Assembly (NCBI RefSeq): GCF_000003605.2
Contig: NW_003123903.1
Span: 783,045 to 806,444 of the forward strand
DNA length: 23,400 bases
Source: Saccoglossus kowalevskii
Taxonomy: Eukaryota; Hemichordata; Enteropneusta; Harrimaniidae
Reading direction: 5' to 3'
Position 1 is the stretch's first letter. Every line of letters starts with the position of its first letter. This document shows positions 9,982 through 20,283 of the stretch, one piece after another. The notes under the pieces are model-generated. The model did no database searches, had not been told where the DNA came from, and was given only the letters and a program-made list of their open reading frames with translations. The position numbers were made by a program, and so were the translations under genes.

Positions 9982-12309
9982 ACTGTTACAGCTACATTGT
10001 GGCACATGTATTTCATTTAAATCTGTCATTCAGAACCATAAAAGTCGTACGCATGACCGAGCGTTGTCAAAAAACCAATTATGAATGACCTAAGAGCCGT
10101 AATAGTATTTTTGTCTTATCAGAAGCACATCTGCAATAGTAGTACATATAAAACCATAATTGTATTTGTTGTGTATTCTGAATCATTAAAATATTACTTA
10201 TTTTGACCACTAGTGTAGGAAACAACCAGTATATTGTGAAGGCGGTTAGATGAAAATTATCAAACACACACAACCTGTAAAATAGTAAACAACAACAACG
10301 TTTATTACGTAGAGACAACAAAACTTCTAATAAACATAATTATACACAGATTATATAGGTTAAAATGACCTTTGGTAAGTGGTAGGAAAACTTAATCTTG
10401 ATTGTAAATTGTTTATTAATAACACTGATGATTGGTTTAAATTAAGACTCCTGATTGGTTAATTAGACGGCCTGTCGTATACCAAATCGATATCAAATGA
10501 AAAATGCGTTTTAGTTTCCAATAATGACAGACATGCCATTCACATAAGCACATACCCTACTAATAGAGCAAATACGGTATCACCTTGAAGAGAACACTAT
10601 ACATATTTGTACCTAAAATGGATGGAATTATAATTTGCCACATGCATCCATTGATTATACCGGGGTATCCAATAGGACATACCAGGGGATAATACGGGTA
10701 TGACCTTCGAATATATGACCTCTCTGGCATTATAAACATCTAAACCTTATGTTAAAAATGAAAGGTGACACCAGTGAGCGGTATGCCTCCATTACAGTAA
10801 CATGCAATCATCATCACGTTATACATAGCTGCATTACAATGCAGAAAAAAGACAAAACCAGATTAGGACAGCAAAAATAAAAATAACACATCACCTGATG
10901 TGATTATCATAGTAATAAGAGAAGTGACAGCAAACTTAATACCTCATTTTGTAAATATTTTTTTAGAATAACCTTGATCAAGAAAATTGTTTAATGTTAA
11001 GTACAATTTAGAAGCACAGTCGACTATAAATCTAATAACATATACATGTTGCGTAACCAGGGAAAGGTCAAAGAGTGCAGCAGTTGATGTAAGACTTAAT
11101 TGACTTCAACGGTTTAGAAATAGAATTACCGATATTCGTACCACAGCACAGCATCTTGAATTGAATTTCCGTGATTATATGCCGTAACCTCGTTATGACC
11201 TGGTATACGAAATCAAAGTGCCGACAACTCAGAATATGAAACAAATTGACAACTTGATTCTGATAGTGTTTGATTGGGTAGAAAACTCACCCACTAGATG
11301 AATCGTGATAACTAACTTGTTACAGCATACAAAAGCACTCAATGGCTCAATTGGTTTTCAGTTTATAGATACCACAATTACCACAGTTAACAAAAGTCTA
11401 GTGGATGTTTAGTGGAGGGCTTTAAAAAGTTTTAAAGTCCAACTCAAAAATAGGAACACGCAAACCAATCTTAGCGATCAAGAAAGTATCCATAATATAA
11501 TAACTAAAACAAATTAGACAAAACAAAATAACACACACATTTTATTTTGAAAACTAGACTTGCATATTATAGTGGTCATCAAAAGGCTCATGACTGGTAA
11601 TATTAATAGCAAGAGAACCCTCAACAATTAACAACTCTCTTGTTAATTTCCTACTTTTGCAATAACCCAGCTTTCACCATTTATACACTCGCACAATATT
11701 TTATTTTATTGAGAAAGCACCAAAAAACAAATTAGAAACTGCATGCAAGTCTATCCGGAAACGATAAATACAGTATTTATAGATACCAAATTGCTGCAAT
11801 TGTCAACGCAGCACACACGGTAATAGACTGCAGCGACAATAAAGGTATTTTCCAATTAAAGCTAGAATCGTTGCTAGGGCAAGCAAACTACTGGTGATAG
11901 CATAGCAACCCTGGCGTATCTTTTGTCCCAATGGAGCTAATTGTCCAATTAACATTTTAAAACACAAGTAAGGTCAGTAGAGCACAGGCTGGCAGGACAA
12001 ACGAGCGTACCCTCCTGAGGGACTATCGTGACCCAAGCAAAGCTGACCTGCTGAGAGTTTCCTTGCACTAATGATCTAGTATTTCTATGAACAAGTTAAA
12101 CAGTTTCAACATGAACATTATAGTGCTTTAATCCTTGGAGCGCAATCCTTTTTTCTAACCAAAATGTTGGTGCCACGTTTTGCTTATTTGAAAGTATTTT
12201 CCATAATATTTTTGATCATTTTGGACCATAATTTCCTATTAGTTACAGGTGCAGATAAAAATTATAGTAAATAGTGCAGAAAGCTAACTTAGGCATCCCA
12301 AGGGTTAAC
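9982..12309. other. Non-coding stretch, no gene seen
   Basis: No frame longer than 80 codons and none with protein-like composition. Only the MITE end fragment at 10560 is recognised. Confidence 0.6.
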
Positions 12310-12505
12310 CATGGGTTTCATTTTTTACTCATAGTGAAATTCACTAAATTAAAACCCTGCAAATATGCGCAGTTGACAATAGAATTTATTGTTTCTTTCA
12401 AAAACCAGGGAATTTAAAACCTAATAAACTTTCCTGCAAAAAGTCAACTAATATTAAATTCAGTGAATATTTCCACCTATAAAATTACAAATACAGTGTT
12501 CACAT
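12310..12505. mobile_element. Decayed relic of the ~210-bp MITE family
   Basis: The stretch contains the family's internal phrases (GTGAAATTCACTAAATTAAAACCC, ATTAAATTCAGTGAATATT) in the expected opposed order. It lacks the CTGTAAAA ends, so the boundaries are approximate. Confidence 0.4.
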
Positions 12506-12970
12506 GTGTACAGCACCTGGGCCAACCTGATTTGGGTTTTGCTATTCAGGATTTGGGATTTCAAATCAAATTACAATCTTTATAGTAATGTAGTTTGATT
12601 AGACTTAATTAAAATACAAACCAATATAAAAATGCAATTTAATTACAATTTAATTAAACTGCACAAAGTGACAATACCTTAAATCCAATGACATTCTACT
12701 TATAAAAAAGTTAAATGTAACGTGTCTTGGCATCAGCATAAAGGTAAAGGACTAGGTAGACACACAGTACATCAACGCAATCCCTAAACCCAATGCCAAG
12801 ACATAAATCTCTTAAGAATTGACTTCAATATTAATTTTTCAGTATCTGTTTCTGGTTCTAGGTTTTATAGACAAAGTTTTTGCTTTACTTATGAGAATAT
12901 CACAAATCTAAGTTCAGTGGTGGCCATTAGTGATGCTAAACCAGTATGGAATAAATGTAACTGTTCACAA

Positions 12971-13046
12971 CAATAATAATAATTTAATAATAATTTATTG
13001 ACACAACACCAATGTAGTACAATACGGCAGTATGGCCACTAAATAC
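12971..13046 (-). mobile_element. CR1-like retroposon 3' tail fragment
   Basis: Read on the minus strand, a unique stretch (about 13046 to 13000) runs into CAATAAATTATTATTAAATT and further ATTATT repeats. This is the usual 3' end of CR1/L2-like elements with short tandem tails. No coding part is seen; the upstream limit is uncertain. Confidence 0.4.
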
Positions 13047-13602
13047 AACTATTAACTACATTTAAAATAGAATTAACATATTTGGCGAAAGGTATCATAA
13101 TTTGAGTATCCAAAGCACTCAGGCTTTACAAATAAATGAATTTACATTCTTGATTTAGTTTTTTCCAATTTTACATGTACTTCTAGCAAATACATGTACA
13201 GTATTCCTGTAGGCATATATAATATCAGATAAATACATCTGACATACGTTGTAAGATACGTCACAGTCATTGAAAGTACATCAATGTATTCAAAATTTAA
13301 AAAGAATCAAAGTTGGATAAATAGGAAGACATCTGATAATACTGTTGAAGTCCTTTGTTAAGCGCACACATGTCAAGTACGTCAGTACTGTATACACAGG
13401 GGTTTCACCAAGTTATGGAGTAATATAGATTTTAAAAAGCAGGAGACCAAAAAGTTATAACAAAAACCCTGTGCACAGGTCTAAAAATCTGGGTTGGTAA
13501 AAAGTGATAGCGAAGATATCAAGTTAATATTACATGATCAAAATACAATGTACACACAAACAGTGTTCAGACATTTTGGGCTCACCAAGATTCATGACCC
13601 CT
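13047..13602. other. Non-coding stretch
   Basis: AT-rich, no ORF of interest between the retroposon tail and the 41-bp tandem repeat. Confidence 0.6.
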
Positions 13603-13714
13603 TCAAAGGTCACACATCCTGGTACTTTGTATGACCTGGTTTTTCAAAGGTCACACATCCTGGTACTTTGTATGACCTGGTTTTTCAAAGGTCACACATC
13701 CGGGAACTTGTATT
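13603..13714. repeat. 41-bp tandem repeat, 2.7 copies, with AAAGGTCA in each
   Basis: TCAAAGGTCACACATCC starts at 13603, 13644 and 13685, a period of 41 bp. The first two copies are identical and the last is truncated and changed (CCGGGAACTTG). Each full unit opens with AAAGGTCA and closes with TATGACC, so nuclear-receptor-like half-sites recur in opposed orientation. A short in-frame ORF across it reflects the repeat, not a gene. Confidence 0.9.
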
Positions 13715-14536
13715 CTAACACAGGAAATATTTTTTTGTTTAAATCTGAAGTGTTTTCAAAGTGAAATTACAAAACATTAAAAATATTACTTGTGAGCTCC
13801 AGTGTACCATGGTGAAAATATTTCTGTGATGATATTTTGTGACTTAAGCATCACATAATTTTAAGGGACCAGGAACAGAACAGGAACTGTTGAAATTTTT
13901 TTATATAATTCAACAGTGTATAGAGTGGAGGAAAGAAATAACCAACATAAACTCTCCCCACTTTATTATATCTGGTTGACGGGCATACCCACACAAGAAA
14001 AACTCAATATGACAATATAATAATTGTTATGCAACAGCCGAAAAATCAATTTGAGAAAACCATGAATAAATGATCACAATGCAGTACGTAAATGCTATAC
14101 ACGATTCACTGTGCACTTAATATCTATCGGTAAGGTAAGGGAGGGGCAAGTTTTAATAATGGGGACGTTTTGATTCAATGTAAATGCACTTTTTGTAAAA
14201 TATAATAATTAAATTTGCGATGCTATAAACAATAAAAGTGTACAATAAAATACGTATTCTTGCAAGCTGTAGAATTTGACAGTAAATTTGCATAGACATA
14301 CTCGGTATATGTACGAAGAACATCGTAATATACCGGTAGAATGAGGGATTTCATTTTAATGTGAAAATGTGCCTTCCCAGTAATTATGTAAATTCCAGAT
14401 TTATTTGCTGTAAGAGAACCAGACATTCTTGCATTCCATCATGATGTCTAACGATACAGCTTTCATGGTTTTTCATTCTGATTTCCTTCTTTAGCATTCA
14501 TTACCATGTATCATAAAATAAACCTATAACTCCGCG
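13715..14536. other. Non-coding stretch
   Basis: Contains one 67-codon minus-strand ORF (14223-14426) without recognisable features. Nothing else supported. Confidence 0.6.
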
Positions 14537-14575
14537 AAAGATGTCAAAATATGTACCGGGTACCGGTACATCTTT
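14537..14575. other. Nested palindrome with two alternative pairings
   Basis: AAAGATGT (14537-14544) pairs with ACATCTTT (14568-14575), while ATGTACC (14551-14557) pairs with GGTACAT (14565-14571). The right arms overlap, so the two hairpins exclude each other. It lies about 200 bp before the candidate plus-strand exons. Confidence 0.4.
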
Positions 14576-14772
14576 ATCCAAAATATAAAAGGAATAATGA
14601 ATCTGATTGGTTCAACAGGTCCAATGAGACATTATACACACATTATAAATCCCTAAAACATAAAGTTTTATAAATATCTCTTATGCGCATAAATCACTTC
14701 AATATTTATTCTCGAACACACACCCAGTTTCTAATTCATCAGTAAATTTACGAGGTAATACATTTATTTCAG

Positions 14773-14810
14773 AAATGGCGACGATAAAACGCTAACAGAC
14801 AATGCTCAAG
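14773..14810 (+). other. Candidate 38-nt internal coding exon joined to 14943-15217
   Basis: The segment is bounded by a good acceptor (TTTATTTCAG, ending 14772) and a good donor (CAAG|GTAATA, at 14810/14811). In one frame it is fully open and reads NGDDKTLTDNAQ, leaving one base. That base completes GAG with the acceptor at 14942, giving NAQ-ELQRF across the junction. The phase match is suggestive but not proof, because the exon is very short. The ATG inside it (14775) is in a different frame and stops after six codons. Confidence 0.3.
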
Positions 14811-14942
14811 GTAATATGTATTTCAAAAGAAATTAATTATTATTACTAATTGTAATGAAAATGGCAGTAACAAATTCATCATCTGGGGAATGACAAAATA
14901 TGTGATATAATAGGTATCATGGTATAATCCGTAGGGACCCAG

Positions 14943-15217
14943 AGTTACAACGATTCATGGGTGCTTTAACGATCACCGACAGTGATTTAGCAACAATTCA
15001 ACATACGAGGTCGACTCAGAGTTTGGTCAGTAAAGCATTCTATAAAGAAGAGATCCAATCTCGCATAAAAGAATATATCACACCCTCGCAAGTACATCAC
15101 ACCAAGATAATTATCATCAATAACCATGGTGACAGGATCACTGATCATTCTATCACCCAGTTTGTTTATGACCCAAGGGTAGATAATTTACCATTCACTG
15201 TGTGGAACCATCTATGA
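14943..15217 (+). CDS. Probable terminal coding exon of an unrecognised protein
   Basis: An open frame of about 91 codons ends in TGA at 15215-15217 and reads ELQRFMGALTITDSDL at its start and DPRVDNLPFTVWNHL at its end. Its composition looks protein-like: charged and amphipathic, without the Phe/Ile/Lys/Asn runs of the translated AT-rich flanks. It shows no signal peptide or membrane span. The frame stays open upstream to a TGA at 14903, so the ATG at 14957 need not be the start. The AG at 14941-14942 would splice it in phase to a 38-nt upstream exon; an AG at 14912-14913 is the other acceptor. A poly(A) signal follows 78 bp after the stop. I do not recognise the family. It could be the last exon of a gene nested opposite NIM1K, a gene to the left, or a decayed retrocopy. 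Confidence 0.5.
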
Positions 15218-15294
15218 TTACCCTATTTGCACTTTTAAAAACACATCTCCAATATAAATGAATATAAGCAAAAAATCACATTTATTGTTTTATT

Positions 15295-15300
15295 AATAAA
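15295..15300 (+). terminator. Poly(A) signal AATAAA after the 14943-15217 exon
   Basis: A canonical AATAAA lies 78 bp past the stop codon, and another at 15412-15417. The surroundings are AT-rich, so chance matches are common. Position just after the best plus-strand ORF is the only support. Confidence 0.35.
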
Positions 15301-16249
15301 ATATTACTTATTTAGATTAAATGATGTAAATGCAAGGAAAAGCACGATACTGCAAAGTCTCACAACCGGAATAATTATGGTTTTCCATAAAAATTTTAAA
15401 CAAAAAATTATAATAAAGTTTCAATAAATAAATACTAGAATAATCTCACCCACATATCTATTGATGTATTACACTACATTTGTATAATTGGTGTATACCG
15501 TAAAATTGTCCCCGCAATAAATGTCTGCACTGTGATTTTTTTTACAGGACTTTTTTTTTGGAAAAATTCAAAATAAAATTTCACCACAAATTATTTAGAT
15601 AACGATAGATAGATTGAAGCGTCATTGTCATCGCATCCAGCCATATTGTGGGATCAATCCATCGTATACACGTTTATACATTTACATGAAATTTGCAGCA
15701 GGACTATGTAATCAAATTGAAAGAACAGATGTAAAAGCTAAACTATAAGCAGTTTCTTACACACAGACAGAAAATTTTAATTTTCTAGCTACTCTCCCTT
15801 CCATATATTACAATCGTAAAACTTTGTAAAGGTCGTATTTAATAAATAGAAGAAACTGTCTTATAGGAGGGAAAACAGTTTTATTAAAACAAGATTGCAG
15901 ACAGTAATTCCCAGTAACAGAAAGCATTGTATAGCGCAACTGTTTCCATGGAAACATAAACAACAAGCTTTGCTTATAATAATAAGCTATAATCCATGTT
16001 TTGTATGCTAGTGGCACTTATTTTATTTTTATACATTGAACAAAGATCTGTGTGATTTGCATGACTATTGTTTAATCCGAAAAACATCAATTATTCACCA
16101 GACAATATAGCTCATTTTTATATGATAATTTGACTAAATAAAAAATTTATTCTTGCTTTTATTCATTCAATTTTATGCATGTTATCATGTTTTGATTCTA
16201 GCATGCAAGAAAAAAAAGAGAATTATTTTGGTCATATATCTTGTCAGAC
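15301..16249. other. Non-coding stretch
   Basis: AT-rich sequence downstream of the plus-strand exon. A TACCGTAAAATTG piece at about 15497 may be a lone end of the ~210-bp MITE family. Confidence 0.5.
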
Positions 16250-17070
16250 AAAATTATAGCATCAGTTTCATGTCCCTATCAGCAACAGTACTTTGATTTC
16301 AAGCCAAAACTAATCAGGTTTGAGCATTATCCCAGGGCATCATGTACTAAGTTTCATAAAAATCTGTTTAATGGTACTTGAGAAACAAGTGAAAATGCTT
16401 AAAATGTGCTAGTCAATATGCAAATTAGGTTATTACTATGCATGGATTTTCACTCAAAACTAATCAGGTCTGTGAATAGTCATGGAGCATCTTTGTACCA
16501 AGTTGAATGTAAAGATTAGTACTTAAATATCAGCATAAAAGCTGAAAATTTACTCATTATACAAATTTAGTATTTAGTATGCATGAATCCAATACTTATC
16601 AGGTCTGTGCATTGTCTTGTGACATCTATGTACCAAGTTTTATTGTAATGTGATGATAAGTAATAATAATAATATTTATTAAGCCTTTGGAACGGCAACA
16701 AGAGCAAACAAAAGAGATAAAAGTAACTCAAGATATCAGTGGGAAAGTCGAAAATCCTTATGCAAATTAGGTATGCATGGATTTTTACCCAAAACTAATC
16801 AGGTCTGAACATTGTCCCAGAGCATCTATGTACCAAGTTTCATCAATATCCAATGAGTGGTTCTTTAGATATCAGTGGAACAGTCATGGAACAGCTAAAA
16901 ATCAGCTAATTATCATGCAAATCAAATCTGCGTTTTAGCCCAGAGCATCTATACACCAAGTTTCATCAAAAACCAACATATGGTTCTTGAGATATCAGAG
17001 GAACAGACACACACACATGCAGAAAGGCTAACAGCAAAGACTCCCATTGTGTGCTTTGCACACAGGAGTC
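16250..17070. mobile_element. Second, diverged tandem-core element ending in a two-tier hairpin
   Basis: Four to five degenerate units of about 135-200 bp share the phrases AAACTAATCAGGTCTG, CATCTATGTACCAAGTTTCAT and GAGATATCAG. The 3' side has a short ACACACAC tract and then a hairpin: outer GACTCC (17039-17044) with GGAGTC (17065-17070), inner GTGTGC-TTT-GCACAC (17049-17063). The layout parallels the element at 7432-8100 although the sequences differ. The left end is not clear. One unit is interrupted by a short retroposon tail. Confidence 0.55.
16664..16720 (-). mobile_element. Severely 5'-truncated CR1-like retroposon tail inside the tandem array
   Basis: On the minus strand the piece ends in CTTAATAAATATTATTATTA, a tail typical of CR1/L2-like non-LTR elements. 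It is flanked by AAGTAA at 16658-16663 and 16721-16726, a probable target duplication. It splits a core unit of the older array, so it arrived later. Only about 57 bp remain. Confidence 0.5.
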
Positions 17071-18280
17071 AATTTAAAGAAAAATACATAAAATGTGTGA
17101 AATTGGGCTGAAGCAAATAGTACCAGTACTCACATGGTGAAATTACTTTGGATCTAAAAAGTAGATTTTAACTCCATGCTATGACAGAGAGCATATTAAA
17201 TTGAATGAATGTTTTGAATGAATATTTTAAAATCCTACCATGAAAACTAAAAATCTATTCCTACCATAGAGCTCCATGATCTACGTACCTCAAAGATTAG
17301 CCATTTCCAGACTATTGACAGAAAGACAGGTCACACTAAACTAAACAATCTTATAAGGAGGACCTGATTATCAGAGTAAGCTGGAGGTAAATATGAACAA
17401 GAATAATGACAACAATAGAGTGATAAAACTGTTTATCTGGATTTAGCCTACTCAAAAACACACAGGCAGAATGTACAAAACATTAGCTTTGTTCACATGT
17501 GCTGGGAAACGAAGAGCAAGATCGCTTTGTAAATATTCCACATCAGTGAGCTAAACCTGCAATTTGTTGTATGTTCTTGTAGTTTACATTTAATTTGATG
17601 TTCACACCTTTTCATGCCTTATTCCCCTACTATTGAATAGGTAGGGAACTGTTTTAAACCAGAGACTTTGTTCACACGCGTCTCATCTCAGGGTTAAACA
17701 TGAAAGTCGGGATCAAGACCAGCTCTCTGACTCTGAGCTACACTATCCGGGGTTAATGTGTTCACAGGTGTTTTCCTACAGTGGGTTAAAATTAAGCCCA
17801 CGTTGTATTACACGTATGAATACCACAACTGACTACATTGGTATTTTCGAAACATGGTCCTTGTTAGCCAATAAGGTTCCATAATCCTTTTAATTTCCCC
17901 TAATGGGAATTTATTAATTTTAATTAGGATATTGATGAGAATAACCTTTTATAAAAGCCCCTGTGACTCTAGATTTCAATATCATATAAGTCGCTTCACA
18001 TTGTTTTGCCACAGTATCCCAGAACCACAAGTAAACTTGAAGTATGCCATATTTGTATGGCATTTCATTTCAATGTGGCATTGGATACAATTCACTATCT
18101 TAATATCACCAATGATAAATAGTTTCACAGCATAATCATTTTATCTATGGATACTAACACAAAAACTGATGGAGACTAAACTGGAATGCAAACGATGACT
18201 GTAAAAAACCATACAAAGAGCTGTTGGATATATTTTTTTGGGGCCGGGGTGACAATTTCTCATAAAATGTTGGAACCTAC
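17071..18280 (-). other. Start of the first coding intron of NIM1K
   Basis: The intron begins at 18280 with GTAGGT. The octamer TGTTCACA occurs four times between about 17490 and 17766 on the plus strand, in a slightly less AT-rich patch. No second NIM1K exon was found here or further left by looking for HRD, DFG and HPN-type codon strings. Confidence 0.55.
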
Positions 18281-18581
18281 CTTTTGTTAATGCATGTATT
18301 CCCATCTTCACCTGCGAGAAGTTGCCACTGCCAAGTTCACCACGGATACGATAAAATCCAATACGCTTCCCAAGCGTTATCTCCTTGATCACCCTCTGAT
18401 CGTTACTCAGATCATGCGAGAGCCGCTCGTATGCAGTCAATCGCCGAGCACGTTCAACAGTGTTCCCATTCTCGCCTGTTTGCGACTGTTCGCTATGCGA
18501 CAGTGATGTTGTTGTGTTCTCAATGCTTTCTCTGTGGACAACACCTACACCGCTTGAACGTCTACTTCCCGGTGATGACAT
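18281..18581 (-). CDS. NIM1K: First coding exon of NIM1-type serine/threonine protein kinase (partial gene)
   Basis: This exon encodes 100 residues plus one base of a protein kinase of the NIM1 group, an AMPK-related (CAMK-like) family known in vertebrates to be phosphorylated by LKB1. Residues 1-45 are a low-complexity Ser/Thr/Gly-rich tail. Residues about 48-79 match the conserved NIM1 pre-kinase segment (ITLGKRIGFYRIRGELGSGN starts at residue 68). Residues 83-91 form the ATP-binding glycine-rich loop (LGSGNFSQV). The catalytic Lys, HRD and DFG motifs must lie in later exons. The start is the first in-frame ATG (18581-18579) after an in-frame TGA at 18602-18600. The TTG at 18587 is not needed. 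The exon ends in AAAAG followed by GTAGGT, a good donor, and the leftover G would begin a codon, as expected for the Glu/Asp that follows LTK in the family. The family call is made from remembered family sequence and is confident. The rest of the gene is not visible in the window. Confidence 0.92.
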
Positions 18582-18631
18582 CTTCAAAACACTACGCCGT
18601 CAATCACAGTAACAACTGTACATACGATATT
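18582..18631 (-). other. 5' UTR part of the NIM1K exon with candidate splice acceptor
   Basis: Reading the minus strand, a pyrimidine-rich tract (GTTTCTTTAATCAG) ends in AG at 18633-18632. It would start the exon at 18631, leaving 50 nt of 5' UTR before the ATG. This UTR contains the in-frame TGA at 18602-18600. A second AG, in GTACAG at about 18617, is a weaker alternative. If the acceptor is real, at least one non-coding exon lies to the right, consistent with the donors at 19957 and 20099. Without transcripts, a simple promoter just upstream of this exon remains possible. Confidence 0.45.
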
Positions 18632-19016
18632 CTGATTAAAGAAACTTAAATAGTGATTGTTGCCATGACGACAGCTTCCCAAAATGCCCATTTTGCTAAT
18701 CAATAGCCATAATGCCAACTCACGGTAGGAAACTGTTAATGTGTTTAACAATAGTTCGCAGATTATTATCCAATATCACAGCTTTAATTACTCAGGAAAA
18801 TACTGTGGTTATTTTTTAATACATCCACGTCCAGATTATATTAATGAGTTCCCATGAATGATGAGATAGGCATCCAGAGTTTCTACTGAGAAGCAAGTAG
18901 AAAAAAATGCATTTCAGTTCAGTGATTGCAAGTTAAAAACAAGCATGAAAGCTCAATATATATCCCCTATATATATGTGTGTGTTCTTGTACCAGACAGG
19001 TAAACCTGATGATGTT

Positions 19017-19046
19017 ATAGATAGATAGATAAAATAGATAGATAAC
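19017..19046. repeat. Short GATA tetranucleotide microsatellite
   Basis: Two runs of ATAG/GATA are separated by AAA. A TATATA/TGTGTG dinucleotide patch lies just upstream at about 18957-18984. Confidence 0.85.
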
Positions 19047-19089
19047 AGCTCTTATTACAACTGTGTTGAAAATTTTACATTTCTAATTT

Positions 19090-19133
19090 AGTGTTTAAAA
19101 TGTAATAAAGTTATTATTAATTATTAATATAAA
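19090..19133 (+). mobile_element. Possible retroposon 3' tail, second copy
   Basis: It shares AATAAAGTTATTATTA with the fragment at 9930-9981 and is followed by ATTATTAAT repeats. The preceding sequence differs, so the common part is only the tail. Confidence 0.3.
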
Positions 19134-19950
19134 CATCGATCTAACTTAGGCTGTTAATATTATAAAAAAATAAATCAACTGAAATGAAAAACCGACAACA
19201 GCTGAATTTCAGTGGGGTGTAGTTACCATGCTACAGTGAATGAACAGCTATTTACATTATTGGGTTCAAGTTTTTAGCAAAATCTTTGGAATCATTAATT
19301 ACAAGGGCGAGTGACACTTGAAGGTGTATACAAACACTTCTGATAAAAGGATCCGTTAACGCCGACTGTTTTTGGTTCGTTTGATTGTACGAATGAAACT
19401 GTTTACTAGCGTGTTCTTCACGGCTACGGGGAAACTAAAAGAGAGTATCACCTGGGAGGTGTGATAATAATAGACCGTTACGGCTGTGCAATTCACAAAG
19501 CGATGTCTCTAGCGGATTTCATTCGACGGTTTCACTGATCGAAGAAACTATCAATATGAGATCAAATTGCCGTGAAAATGTCTACCAAATTCATTATCAG
19601 ACATATGCCGTTATGATACCCATGTATTATTGCATATTATAGAAACCCCACGCCAAACCATAACATAACACAACCTCAATGCCACAGTAGAGAGAGGAAC
19701 ACTTCGCGGCCTGTCAAGTATCCGGTTCTCATATATATTTTCACACCTTTGCAACCATCAACGTTTGAATGCGCTAACCGGCGTGCACGTATGCTAAGTA
19801 CACAATGGAATGCCTCTTCTATTGATCTCTATGACATCGGTAAAAATTTAAAAACAAAAATATACAGACTTAGTCACCGGCGACGCCGATCGGACCAGCT
19901 GAACATGTTTCTAACGATCGAATCGCGTACGCCACATGCGAAAGAACTCC

Positions 19951-19960
19951 GCTTACCTTA
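19951..19960 (-). other. Candidate 5' splice donor of a non-coding NIM1K first exon
   Basis: The minus strand reads TAAG|GTAAGC, an excellent donor consensus, with the exon ending at 19957. A second good donor, AAAG|GTAACT, ends an exon at 20099. Either could join to the acceptor at 18632, with an intron of about 1.3-1.5 kb, and place the NIM1K transcription start in the 20100-20200 promoter interval. This is inference: short donor matches also occur by chance. Confidence 0.35.
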
Positions 19961-20125
19961 TTTTACTTCATCTGGCCTTCTACGTGACAGTTGGATGCAA
20001 GTTGGAGATATCTCAGTGGTCAGTCAGCCGAGTATGCCTAGCGAATACATGTCAAATAATTGAAAAGCTTTGGGCTCTTGTTGCCGATTGTCAGTTACCT
20101 TTGCGTATCACCGTGCAGTGGCGTT

Positions 20126-20213
20126 CCAATATGGCAACCATTATTTGCATATCAGTCTGTTGACGTCACCAGGGAAACGACATATAAGGCAGCGTATTTG
20201 CATATTGGGTTGA
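20126..20213. promoter_or_regulatory. Candidate (possibly bidirectional) promoter upstream of NIM1K
   Basis: In under 90 bp there is a CCAAT box (20126-20130), an octamer ATTTGCAT (20143-20150), a full palindromic CRE TGACGTCA (20161-20168), a TATA-like TATAAGG on the plus strand (20183-20189), and a second octamer (20196-20203). On the plus strand the TATA spacing predicts initiation near 20213-20220. On the minus strand the symmetric CRE and octamers lie about 1.5 kb upstream of the NIM1K coding exon. The surrounding 19300-20300 interval has visibly more CpG dinucleotides than the rest of the window. Promoter function is inferred from motif clustering only. Confidence 0.5.
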
Positions 20214-20283
20214 AAGTGCGCGAAAATCGAGCGTGGTTGTTTGGCACAATCGTAGAAAGTAGAAGTACAGACTGAGCGCAATT
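20214..20283 (+). other. Candidate non-coding first exon of a plus-strand transcript
   Basis: About 30 bp downstream of the TATA-like box the sequence lacks a useful ATG. It reaches a good donor (ATT|GTAAGAT) at 20284. The first ATG further on (20385) opens only six codons. If transcribed, this would be a 5' UTR exon or part of a long non-coding RNA divergent from NIM1K. Its partner exons were not identified. Confidence 0.25.

Larger units (their letters stand above)
18632..19950 (-). other. Probable 5' intron or upstream region of NIM1K
   Basis: No coding potential is seen. It holds the GATA microsatellite and a retroposon-like tail, and becomes CpG-richer from about 19300. Confidence 0.45.

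Noticed and set aside
11966-12060. Possible structured RNA (AGGTCAG paired with CTGACCT)
   Set aside because: Only a 7-bp stem spanning about 80 nt, with no tRNA, snRNA or other family hallmark.
18141-18280. Continuation of the NIM1K reading frame to a stop at 18141
   Set aside because: The frame passes a good splice donor (GTAGGT at 18280) exactly where the kinase similarity stops, and the following residues have no kinase character. It is intron read-through.
1-18280. Further NIM1K exons
   Set aside because: I looked on the minus strand for codon patterns of the HRD, DFG and HPN motifs. The one DFG-like string (near 2880) is closed by an adjacent upstream stop. A tblastn with a NIM1 kinase domain would settle it.
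18582-18587. TTG at 18587 as the NIM1K start
   Set aside because: An ATG lies two codons downstream and the frame is closed by TGA at 18600-18602. A nuclear animal gene would use the ATG.
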